From assembly GCA_902799655.1 (NCBI GenBank), contig CADCBH010000002.1, positions 1 to 64,000 of the forward strand: a stretch of 64,000 nt of DNA, read 5' to 3'. The notes beneath the pieces were generated by a model. It did no database searches, was not told the origin of the DNA, and saw only the letters and a list, made by a program, of their open reading frames with translations. The translations under genes were made by a program, and so were the position numbers. The DNA comes from an uncultured Bacteroidales bacterium (lineage in GTDB: Bacteria; Bacteroidota; Bacteroidia; Bacteroidales; Bacteroidaceae). Below are positions 17,239-25,700 of the stretch, one piece after another. Position 1 is the stretch's first letter; each line of letters starts with the position of its first letter.

Positions 17239-17937
17239 TAGCTTAAAGACGATGGGTATGCACACCTTCGTGCGGCAGGGCTGGTCGTGATAGATGCCTG
17301 GTTGCCAGTTGGGCATCATGTTGAGCACACGCAAGGCCTCTTTGTCACACTCAGGTGATAGCGATTTGGTGATTTTGATACCTGTTATGCTGCCGTCTTT
17401 TTCAACATAGAACACAGCGACTACTTTACCTTGTGTCTTGCGATTGCGTGCAGCAGTAGGATAACGTAGCGTCTTGGTGAGCCATTTTAGAAATTCTACG
17501 GCACCACCTGGATACTGTGGCAAGTCTTCTACGACGTGGAAATTGAGAGGATTCTGAGGATCTACCGTCAGAGGGGGCAGTGCCTTGTCTTCCTCTTGCT
17601 CTTCCAGCTCTTTCAGCAGTTCTTCATCGCTGGTGGTCTCGTTGTCATCCTCTTCTGTTTGCAGTTCTACGTCATCATCGACGATATTCAGTTTCTCAGC
17701 TTGCTCTTGAGGATGTTTCTCCTCCAGTTGTGCGATGGTCTCAAGATTCGACATGGGGACCAACTCGCTCTCGTGCATCAGGTCACTCAGGTCAATGGGG
17801 TCGAAACCGTCATCACTGGGCGTGCTGTTCCATTCCAGAGCAACATAGCAGAGCGACAGTACAAAGATGAGCCCCAGGAGGAATCCTGTGGTTCGTCGTT
17901 GCTCCATATCGGCCTGTCGCGTCTTCTTGAGTTCCAT
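17236..17937 (-). CDS. TonB-like energy transducer
   Basis: A 233-residue inner-membrane protein with one N-terminal helix (TTGFLLGLIFVLSLCYVAL), an acidic Glu/Asp-rich periplasmic linker (TEEDDNETTSDEELL), and a C-terminal TonB domain with the typical FLKWLTKTLRYP, VAVFYVEKDGSITGIKI and NWQPG segments. It would pass proton-motive energy to TonB-dependent receptors such as SusC. The start at 17937 (MELKKTRQ) lies only 9 bp after the -7 box, giving an almost leaderless mRNA; ATG 10 codons later (MEQRRTTG) is the alternative. Divergent from porQ. Confidence 0.88.
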   Translation of the reverse strand: MELKKTRQADMEQRRTTGFLLGLIFVLSLCYVALEWNSTPSDDGFDPIDLSDLMHESELVPMSNLETIAQLEEKHPQEQAEKLNIVDDDVELQTEEDDNETTSDEELLKELEEQEEDKALPPLTVDPQNPLNFHVVEDLPQYPGGAVEFLKWLTKTLRYPTAARNRKTQGKVVAVFYVEKDGSITGIKITKSLSPECDKEALRVLNMMPNWQPGIYHDQPCRTKVCIPIVFKL

Positions 17938-17946
17938 AATCGCCTG

Positions 17947-17954
17947 CAAAGGTA
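17947..17954 (-). promoter_or_regulatory. -7 box of the tonB-like gene
   Basis: TACCTTTG on the minus strand, followed by only nine bases (CAGGCGATT) before ATG. No clear TTTG element lies upstream; that space is occupied by the 7-bp repeat tract. Confidence 0.65.
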
Positions 17955-17960
17955 CAAAAT

Positions 17961-18016
17961 AATTCATAATACATCGTTCATTATTCGCAATTTATCATGC
18001 ATTATTCAAAATAATT
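17961..18016. repeat. 7-bp degenerate tandem repeat between divergent tonB and porQ promoters
   Basis: Seven-base units AATTCAT, AATACAT, CGTTCAT, TATTCGC, AATTTAT, CATGCAT, TATTCAA and AATAATT run without gaps between the two -7 boxes. Several end in CAT. Confidence 0.65.
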
Positions 18017-18019
18017 TCG

Positions 18020-18027
18020 TACTTTTG
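18020..18027 (+). promoter_or_regulatory. -7 box of porQ
   Basis: TACTTTTG matches TAnnTTTG and ends 14 bases before the porQ ATG, so the leader would be very short. Confidence 0.65.
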
Positions 18028-18041
18028 CCGTTTGAAATGAG

Positions 18042-18989
18042 ATGAAGAAAGGTTTCTTGGTCATAATAGGCTTGTTGTCAGTCCTGTCGGTGAGGGCTCA
18101 GGAGAGCGAGGAGGTTTACAGCTTTCTTCGTTTGCCTGTCAGTGCTCATGTGGCAGCAGTGGGTGGTGATAATATCTCCCTCACAGATGATGATCCTACT
18201 GTGATTTTCCACAATCCAGCCTTGTTGACGGGTGTCAGCGACAAAAGCCTTAACTTCAATTTTATGACCTATATGGAAGGGAGCAAGACGGCTTCTGCCT
18301 CTTTCGTCAGAGCCTATGGTGAACGTGCTTCATGGGGTGTCAGTGGTCAATATATGTCGTATGGCTCCATCAAGGAAACGACGGAAGAGAATGTAGAGAC
18401 CGGCACTTTCTCGCCTCGTGACATCGCATTGGCTGGCAGCTTTGCCTATCTGTTGGGCAATCGCTTCAGCGGCGGTATCACTGCCCGTTTCATCTCGTCA
18501 ACGATTGGCAGCTACAGCTCAGCAGCAGTTGCTGTTGATCTGGGCATCAATTATTTCGATGACGAACGCGGTTGGTCACTATCCGCTGTCGCCAAGAACT
18601 TAGGCGGACAGATCAAAGCTTACAATGAAGAGTTCGAGCGTATTCCTTTCGACCTTCAGTTGGGCGTCAGCAGACGCCTTGTGGCATCGCCGTTGACATT
18701 CCATGTCACACTGTCGCGTCTTCATAACTGGGATCAGGCCTTCATCAAGCATCTTGCTATTGGTGCCGACCTGTCACTGTCATCCTCTATCTTTGTGGCT
18801 GCAGGCTATAACTTCCGTCGTGCCAATGATATGAAAATCAGTGAGGGCGATGATACGAAATCGAATCATGGCGCAGGCCTCTCAGTCGGTGGCGGCATCC
18901 AGTTGGAACGTTTCAAACTCCAGGTCGGTTATGCCAAATACCACGTCTCGGCCTATTCGCTATTGTTAAATGCTACATACTGTCTATAA
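18042..18989 (+). CDS. porQ: Type IX secretion system protein PorQ
   Basis: A 315-residue outer-membrane barrel of the PorV/PorQ type with a signal peptide (KKGFLVIIGLLSVLSVRAQ). The N-terminal YSFLRLPVSAHVAAVGGDNISLTDDDPT with FHNPALL matches the PorQ pattern. PorQ works with PorU, PorV and PorZ in attaching type IX substrates to the surface. In this window the M6 proteases are candidate substrates. It is followed 3 bp later by cmk, an arrangement seen in other Bacteroidota. Confidence 0.85.
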   Translation: MKKGFLVIIGLLSVLSVRAQESEEVYSFLRLPVSAHVAAVGGDNISLTDDDPTVIFHNPALLTGVSDKSLNFNFMTYMEGSKTASASFVRAYGERASWGVSGQYMSYGSIKETTEENVETGTFSPRDIALAGSFAYLLGNRFSGGITARFISSTIGSYSSAAVAVDLGINYFDDERGWSLSAVAKNLGGQIKAYNEEFERIPFDLQLGVSRRLVASPLTFHVTLSRLHNWDQAFIKHLAIGADLSLSSSIFVAAGYNFRRANDMKISEGDDTKSNHGAGLSVGGGIQLERFKLQVGYAKYHVSAYSLLLNATYCL

Positions 18990-18992
18990 TAT

Positions 18993-19679
18993 ATGAAGAA
19001 GATTACCATTGCTATTGACGGCCATTCCTCGTGCGGTAAGAGCACGATGGCCAAGGATCTGGCCCGTGAGGTGGGCTATGTATATGTTGACACGGGTGCG
19101 ATGTACCGCTGTGTAACCCTTTATGCCCTGCGCCACGGCATCTTTACCCCTGACGGCATCAATGAGGATGCTCTGCGCCAGGCGATGTCTGACATCCAGA
19201 TATCCTTCCGCTTCAATGCAGAGAAAGGACGTCCAGATACCTATCTGAATGGCGAGTTGGTCGAAGACAAGATCCGTACCATGGAAGTGTCGAACCACGT
19301 CAGTCCTATTGCCACGCTCGGTTTCGTCCGTGAAGCCATGGTAGCCCAGCAGCAGCAGATGGGCAAGGACAAGGGAGTTGTTATGGACGGTCGTGATATC
19401 GGCACAGTGGTTTTCCCTGATGCTGAACTTAAGATATTTGTTACAGCCTCTGCAGAGGTTCGTGCCCAGCGTCGTTATGATGAATTGAAAGGAAAAGGTA
19501 TGGATGCCGACTACGAGGATATTCTGAAGAATGTACAAGAGCGTGACTATATCGACTCTCACCGCGAGGTGTCCCCATTGAAGCAGGCCCCAGATGCCAT
19601 TCTGCTCGACAATAGCCAGATGACCATCGCCGAGCAGAAAGAGTGGTTGATGCAGCGCTTCAAGGAAGCGAGTCGATAA
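18993..19679 (+). CDS. cmk: Cytidylate kinase
   Basis: Phosphorylates CMP and dCMP with ATP. The P-loop [14 protein letters not shown] is at the N-terminus, followed by [17 protein letters not shown], then [16 protein letters not shown], the base-recognition region, and QRDYIDSHR-like [14 protein letters not shown]. The 228-residue length is normal. It starts 3 bp after porQ and its end overlaps convergent ispH by 20 bp. Confidence 0.95.
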   Translation: MKKITIAIDGHSSCGKSTMAKDLAREVGYVYVDTGAMYRCVTLYALRHGIFTPDGINEDALRQAMSDIQISFRFNAEKGRPDTYLNGELVEDKIRTMEVSNHVSPIATLGFVREAMVAQQQQMGKDKGVVMDGRDIGTVVFPDAELKIFVTASAEVRAQRRYDELKGKGMDADYEDILKNVQERDYIDSHREVSPLKQAPDAILLDNSQMTIAEQKEWLMQRFKEASR

Positions 19680-20550
19680 TAGCATCGCGGCATTGTTCCA
19701 TCAGCCACTTCGGTGTGCTGGTAGCACCACAGATACCCACAGTCTTGACACCCTCAAGCCACTGTGGGTTTATTTCGTCGGGTCCCTCAATCAGGTGGCT
19801 GTTGGGATTGACGCGCAGACACTCGTTGTAGAGTACCTTGCCATTCGAACTTTTACGACCGCAGACAAAGAGGATTAGGTCGTGGCGTGAGGCAAACTGC
19901 GAGATGTTTGGCATGCGGTTGGCTACAGAGCGGCATATCGTATCAAAACTCCGGAAATGGGATGCTGGCGAGATGTGCTGCTGGATGTATTCAATGATAC
20001 GATGGAATTCGTCGAGCGACTTGGTAGTCTGCGAATAGAGGTAAATATCGCGTGTAAAGTCCAGTCGTTCCACCTCATCAAAGTTCTCGATGACGATAGC
20101 CTCCGATTTCGTTTGGCCGACCAGTCCCAATACCTCGGCATGACCTTTCTTTCCGAAGATGACAATTTGGGGGGCATGATCACTCCTTACTCCATCTTTC
20201 TCACTCCTCGACTCGTCGTATTGTTTTTTAATGCGCTGTTGCAGTTTCAGCACCACAGGACAGGTGGCGTCAATAATCTCAATATTGTTCTGCCGTGCCA
20301 GCTCGTAGGTTGTGGGAGGTTCGCCATGGGCACGCAGCAGTACCTTTACATCGTGGAGTTGGCGGAGGTCGTCGTGATTGATGGTTTTCAGTCCCATCTC
20401 ACGCAACCGCTCACACTCCATACCATTGTGTACGATATCTCCCAAGCAGTATAGCGTGCCACCCTTGGCCAGCTCCTCCTCGGCTTTCTGAATGGCTGTG
20501 GTCACTCCGAAGCAGAAGCCGCTGCCATTGTCAATCTCTATCTTAAGCAT
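19660..20550 (-). CDS. ispH: 4-Hydroxy-3-methylbut-2-enyl diphosphate reductase
   Basis: Last enzyme of the non-mevalonate isoprenoid pathway, producing IPP and DMAPP at a [4Fe-4S] cluster. Cluster cysteines are in [22 protein letters not shown] and [12 protein letters not shown]. Length is 296 residues. A stretch [16 protein letters not shown] between RIKKQY and [13 protein letters not shown] is coded by 7-bp repeats and looks like a local insertion in a surface loop. It overlaps meaB by 8 bp upstream and cmk at the 3' end. It supplies precursors for the polyprenyl synthase encoded 3 kb away. Confidence 0.95.
   Translation of the reverse strand: MLKIEIDNGSGFCFGVTTAIQKAEEELAKGGTLYCLGDIVHNGMECERLREMGLKTINHDDLRQLHDVKVLLRAHGEPPTTYELARQNNIEIIDATCPVVLKLQQRIKKQYDESRSEKDGVRSDHAPQIVIFGKKGHAEVLGLVGQTKSEAIVIENFDEVERLDFTRDIYLYSQTTKSLDEFHRIIEYIQQHISPASHFRSFDTICRSVANRMPNISQFASRHDLILFVCGRKSSNGKVLYNECLRVNPNSHLIEGPDEINPQWLEGVKTVGICGATSTPKWLMEQCRDAIIDSLP
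20181..20215. repeat. 7-bp tandem repeat inside ispH
   Basis: Plus-strand units CACTCCT, TACTCCA, TCTTTCT, CACTCCT and CGACTCG at exact 7-bp steps. They encode an extra surface stretch of IspH. Confidence 0.8.
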
Positions 20551-21646
20551 TCTTCAGTTCATTAAAATAACGGTCGAGCAACTGTTGGGCAGCTGTAAAA
20601 CTCGTTTGCTGTCCTGCCAGCACCGACTGCTCGGCATGGCTGAGTTGTTGTTGGATATCAGCGTTGTTGTAGAAGTTGAGGCGTAGCTGCTCGTTGATGG
20701 TTTCATACATCCAGTATTTCGCCTGCTCGTTACGACGGTAGTCGAAATAGCCATTGGTCTTGACAAAGTCGATATACTGGTAGATCATGTCCCATATCTC
20801 CTTGATGCCCGTGCCGAAGAAACCACTGTAGCACAGCACCTGAGGCATCCAGCCGCTTTCCGACTTGGGGAAGAAGTGGAGGGCGTTGCGATAGTTGGTG
20901 GCAGCCATGTGGCAGCGATCTACATTGTCACCGTCGCACTTGTTGATGACGATACCGTCGGAGATCTCCATAATACCGCGCTTGATGCCTTGCAACTCGT
21001 CACCTGTTCCCGCTACCTGCAGCAACAGGAAAAAGTCTACCATTGAGTGACAGGCCGTTTCACTCTGTCCGACACCTACCGTCTCTACGAATATCTTGTC
21101 GAAACCAGCGGCCTCGCAGAGGATGATGGTTTCACGCGTCTTGCGTGCCACACCACCCAGCGAACCTGCCGTTGGACTGGGACGGATGAAAGAGTCGGGA
21201 TGTATGGAGAGCTTCTCCATGCGCGTCTTGTCACCCAGAATGCTTCCCTTCGAACGTTCCGACGAGGGGTCGATGGCCAATACTGCTAACTTGCCGCCAT
21301 AGTTCTCCAGCACATGTATGCCAAAGGCGTCGATGCTGGTCGACTTTCCTGCTCCTGGCACACCGCTGATACCCACACGGATGCTCTTGCCACTATAGGG
21401 AAGACACTTGTTGATGACTTCCTGGGCTTTCTGCTGGTGAGCAGGATTCACGCTCTCCACCAACGTCACGGTCTGCGAGAGGATGGTGACGTCACCTTTG
21501 ACGATACCTTCTACCATCTCAGCGGCAGACAACTCCCTGCGACGGAAGCGGTTGCGCTGCAGATAAGGGTTGATAATGGCTGGCTGCTCAACACCACTGT
21601 TCACTTGCAGACCAGCATATTCAGAACTGTTTTCCGGATGTTCCAT
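20543..21646 (-). CDS. meaB: Methylmalonyl-CoA mutase-associated GTPase MeaB
   Basis: G3E-type GTPase chaperone that loads and protects adenosylcobalamin in methylmalonyl-CoA mutase, the succinate-to-propionate step. The P-loop VGISGVPGAGKSTSIDAFG is followed by VLAIDPSS, the DKTRM segment, FIRPSPTAGSLGGVARKTRE and VETVGVGQSE, all family signatures. NKCD is the guanine-specificity motif. Length is 367 residues. No mutase genes lie in the window. It sits 3 bp after the DUF1573 gene and overlaps ispH. Confidence 0.95.
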   Translation of the reverse strand: MEHPENSSEYAGLQVNSGVEQPAIINPYLQRNRFRRRELSAAEMVEGIVKGDVTILSQTVTLVESVNPAHQQKAQEVINKCLPYSGKSIRVGISGVPGAGKSTSIDAFGIHVLENYGGKLAVLAIDPSSERSKGSILGDKTRMEKLSIHPDSFIRPSPTAGSLGGVARKTRETIILCEAAGFDKIFVETVGVGQSETACHSMVDFFLLLQVAGTGDELQGIKRGIMEISDGIVINKCDGDNVDRCHMAATNYRNALHFFPKSESGWMPQVLCYSGFFGTGIKEIWDMIYQYIDFVKTNGYFDYRRNEQAKYWMYETINEQLRLNFYNNADIQQQLSHAEQSVLAGQQTSFTAAQQLLDRYFNELKNA

Positions 21647-21649
21647 AAA

Positions 21650-22702
21650 CTACTTTGCATTAATGGTGATGGTGACCTTGGGTTGGTCGGGATCATTGGT
21701 GATCATCAGAATACGTGGACGCGTACGCACTTTCTTCAAATCGTCGCGTATAGCCGTAATCTTCAGCTTGGTGCTTTCTCCTGGTTTCAGACGGCTTTGT
21801 CCGAGCGATACCTGTAAGCCACCCGTAAAGAGCTGCAGGGATGAGATATTCAGTTCGGTACGTCCTTGATTGCTGATTTCAATGACATCTTTCTTCTTTG
21901 ACTTGCCTGCAAACAGAATGTCCACCTGCTTCTTTGACAGCAACATCTTGGGAGCATATTGCTTCTGGGCAGCTGTCACCCCTACAAACGAAGGCAGCAG
22001 TACGGTGGAGACAGGAATTTCATTGTCTGCGCTGACCTTGTCGCCGGGATTGCCGGCCAGATAGACAGAGGTCTGTGTCAGACCATAGTCGTGTATCTTG
22101 GTAGAGTTGAGTGTTACCGTCATCGTTCCGGCATGCCCGGGGGCGAGGCGCTCAGGCACCATCACTGCCGTCAGGTAGTCTGGCAGGTGCATCAGGTTGG
22201 GCTGATAGGTCTGGTTGCCACTGTTGTAGATGTTCAATGTCTGGACCTTTTGGTCACCCCGGTTGATGTCGTCAAACTCTAAATCGCTGCGGTTGAGCAG
22301 CAGATCGCCCATCTCGATGGGATAGTTCTTGCTGAGGTCCTGATACTCTGCCAGCACAACACCCTTCATTCGCAGATAGAGTGGTTTCTTCATATTGCTG
22401 GTGAGGATGGCACATTGCTTGTCGAAATGTCCCAGCTGGCGGGCATCGTAGGTCATGCGGATTTCAAACCTCTCGCCGAGGTCGCCCTTGGGATAGTCCA
22501 CCTTCGTGCAATTACAGTCGGGCCTGACCGCCTCAATCTTTACCTTGCGGTGTCCTTTGTTACGGAACTCGAAGACGGCGGTAATGGGCTGTTGATAACC
22601 CGTCTTGCCAACGTCTATCGTCGTCTTTTCGATGGTTAACTTCTGGGCGCTGGCAGACCCGATAGCTGATGCCAGCAAAAGGGATAATATGATGTTTCGC
22701 AT
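21650..22702 (-). CDS. DUF1573 periplasmic protein
   Basis: A 350-residue exported protein (signal peptide MRNIILSLLLASAIGSASA). The first domain has the DUF1573 core (a VFEFRNKGHRKVKIEAVRPD stretch, then CNCTKVDYPKG) with a Cys-x-Cys, the hallmark of this immunoglobulin-like fold. A second similar domain follows with ISNQGRTELNISSLQ. The role of DUF1573 proteins is not known. It starts 5 bp after the macroglobulin stop codon, in the middle of a 7-bp repeat tract, and is the second gene of a four-gene minus-strand run. Confidence 0.82.
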   Translation of the reverse strand: MRNIILSLLLASAIGSASAQKLTIEKTTIDVGKTGYQQPITAVFEFRNKGHRKVKIEAVRPDCNCTKVDYPKGDLGERFEIRMTYDARQLGHFDKQCAILTSNMKKPLYLRMKGVVLAEYQDLSKNYPIEMGDLLLNRSDLEFDDINRGDQKVQTLNIYNSGNQTYQPNLMHLPDYLTAVMVPERLAPGHAGTMTVTLNSTKIHDYGLTQTSVYLAGNPGDKVSADNEIPVSTVLLPSFVGVTAAQKQYAPKMLLSKKQVDILFAGKSKKKDVIEISNQGRTELNISSLQLFTGGLQVSLGQSRLKPGESTKLKITAIRDDLKKVRTRPRILMITNDPDQPKVTITINAK

Positions 22703-22728
22703 AATTCTTACTCATTAACTCTTAACTC
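22701..22728. repeat. 7-bp tandem repeat at the macroglobulin/DUF1573 junction
   Basis: Plus-strand units ATAATTC, TTACTCA, TTAACTC and TTAACTC at exact 7-bp steps cover the last codons and stop of the macroglobulin gene and the start of the DUF1573 gene. Confidence 0.75.
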
Positions 22729-25700
22729 CATCGACGGTGCCGTCGCACGGTATTCGGGTGCATAGGCGCAGCCTACGGTACAAGTGCCAGTGTTATACTG
22801 TCCGGCACGGTCGATATAGTAGGTGGTCTCGATGACGTGCTTTCCTTTGGACAATCCGCGGTAGAAGTAATGGGTGGCATTGTCCTTGGGAGAGACATAA
22901 GCACCTTGTTGGTAACCTGACAACTGGCGGATAGGCTCCATGCAGGAGGCACGACGGTCTACAACCTCTACGAAGTCCAGGTCACGTTCGGCCTCGATCG
23001 TGATACGAACACGGATGCGTTGTCCCACCTTGAGGTCACCGGCATCCAACAGTTCGCGGCGCACGCTGATGCCACTGCCGGAAGCCTCGATGTCGGAAGT
23101 CTTCTGCAGGAATTGAGCATAGACGGCACCCCACGAGGTTCCTTCGCTGGTCTTGGTGGCTGTGAAGGTATGCTCATCCTTGTAAGCACGGGCGTTCTTT
23201 ACGTAACCGATACCGGCAGAGCCTTTACCCGTGTCAACGGAAACACCATCGACCGCGAGGGTGGTGGCGGGCTGGCTGGTCGTCAGCGTGCTGCTCTGTC
23301 CGTTCAGGAAGGCATAGATGGCATTGATGCTGTTGATGGGAGTGTCCCAAACCTGAGTGCGCTTTTCCTGCAACAGCCAGCGACGCATCTCATCGACCGT
23401 CTGCTTGTCAGTGGGCGTCACCAGTTGGATGGCCTCAATGGCAGCCACCTCGGTGGGTATCTTGTAGTCGTACCAGGAGTAGGAGGCCTTGCGCGTATCG
23501 TAGTAGCGGCCCATCTCTTCGGTATAGACCGTATATTCTTTCAGGCTCTTCACATATTCTGCGGCCTTGGTCTGTTCACCACGCTTGGATAACACGACAG
23601 CGGTCATCGCTTTCTCGTAGATGGTCTGCCGCTTGATGTCTTTCTTCAGTAGGCCGATGAGGTAGTCGTTGGCGCTTTTCACCGATGCCGACAGCTTCTG
23701 ACCGTCAAGGGCACAGAGATAGAGCCAGCGCAGTGCCGTGATTGACGGGAAGGTCTGACGATGGCCTTTCTTCTCTTCTTTCTTCATGCGTGCCACGAGG
23801 TCTGTCATCTCCTTGCTGAGATAGTCGAATGCCTTCTGATGGATTTGCTTGATGTCTTTCTGTTGACCGGCCATCACGTTGAGGCGTACCAGCATCTCTT
23901 CGATGGCAACGGTGATATAGGTGCTGCCCTCCATGCCCGGATACCAGGAGAAGGAGCCGTCAGCATTCTGCAATTTCTTCAGTTTCTCTGTAGTGGTCGC
24001 CAGTCGGTTGTTGATTCCATTTTCGTCGAAGAAGTCGGCGATGCGCTGGCGCTGTTCACTCTCACGGTCGGCAGCAGCCACCCAAGGTGTTTCTTCGAGC
24101 AACAGGTCTTTCAGCTCCTGATTCTTCTCGAGCTGGCTCATCAGTGTGGTCTCGTTGCCTGTTTCGCGACGCCACTGTTCGAAGGTTGCCTTAGCCTGCG
24201 GACTCTGTTGCATGAGAGTCTTGGCCAGCAGGTTGCTATAGTACGATGCCGCCTGGTCAATGGCACTGTGTTCCCAAGGCTGGCCGAGGGTGGGCAGCGA
24301 CTGTACCATCAGCCACGCAGGGTTGTTGGTATATTCGATGGTCAGCTTCTTCTGACTTGTTCCCTGTGGGAAGAGTTTCTGCAGGTCGATGGTCTTCACA
24401 CCAGCCTCATGTTGGGTATAGGAGATGGTTTTGGTGACATATTCGCGGTTCGAGAGTACAGGCAGATAGTGCTGTTCACCATCGCTGAAGCCGTCGCCTT
24501 GAGCTGTCACCTTGCAGATGAAGAGGGATGATTCAGGCTTGACAATCCACAATTTGTAATGGGCAGAGGTGGAGCCGTTGGCATCGATGGCGAAAGATGA
24601 TGACATCTCGTAGATCACCTTGTTGGTCTCTGGATCTATCAACTGTAACTTTGCTGTGCCGCTGACGCTGTGGTCGGTGGTATTGAACAGTCGTGCAGAG
24701 ATAGTGGTTTCGTCACCATCACGGACGAAGCGCGGCATATTGGGCTGTATCATGACATCCTTCTGGGCGATGGCCTCACCGTCGATGTAGCCATACAGCA
24801 TGTCGGCAGTGTTGGCAATACCCATGAAACGCCAGGTGGTCAGGCTCTCCGGGAGGCTGAACGACATCGAGACGTTGCCATCGCCATCAGTCTGCAGAGT
24901 GGGGTAGCAGAAGGCGGTCTCGTTAAGGTTCTCACGCACCTGTACCTGTTCTTCTTCGGCAGCGTCAGCATCCTGCCCCTTTACTCCGTAGCCAACTACA
25001 ACGACTTCTTCTTTAGCACTTTGTACCTCTTCCACGTGGTCATAAACTCTCGTATCTTCCACGGCCATGGCTGCTGGGACAGCAGCACTGGCTTTCATGA
25101 GCACGTTGCGTCCACGGACGCGGATAGAACGGTAGTAAACCGGGAAGATGCTCTCGTCGAAACGGCTGAACAATAGCTCGTTGACATCCATGAACTTCAT
25201 CTCTTTGATGGCTGTGGCCCTGACATGTCCAAACGATGCATACCCCCAATTGGTACTCGGCTGGGGGAGATAGGACGATGGTGTGAACGACCACTGATGT
25301 GAGGTCAGGGCATCGAGACTCTTGTCGTAGAGTACGGCCATGAAACTGGCGTCGGCAGCAGCACCGTCGGGCTTCTTGATGGTCAGTTGCCACTGCTCCT
25401 GCTGACCTGGTGTCAGACGGTCGCGGAAGGTGGTCCACTGCATCTTCAGTTTCTTGTCGGGCATCGGACGACGAATGACCTGCTGGTGGCGATAGCACTC
25501 GCCATTCTTCATCCATGCGAAGGTCAGCAACAGGCCGTTGCCGTATTCTTCCCGATAGCTAAACTGGCGGTTGATGAGCTCACCATTTCTCTTGACGGCA
25601 CCTTCCTCTATCTTTTGTCTGCCGGCAAAGATGCTATAAACAATATAGGTATTGGGGTCTGACGAGCCAACCTGCACCGTGACGGGACTGCCATCGGTGG

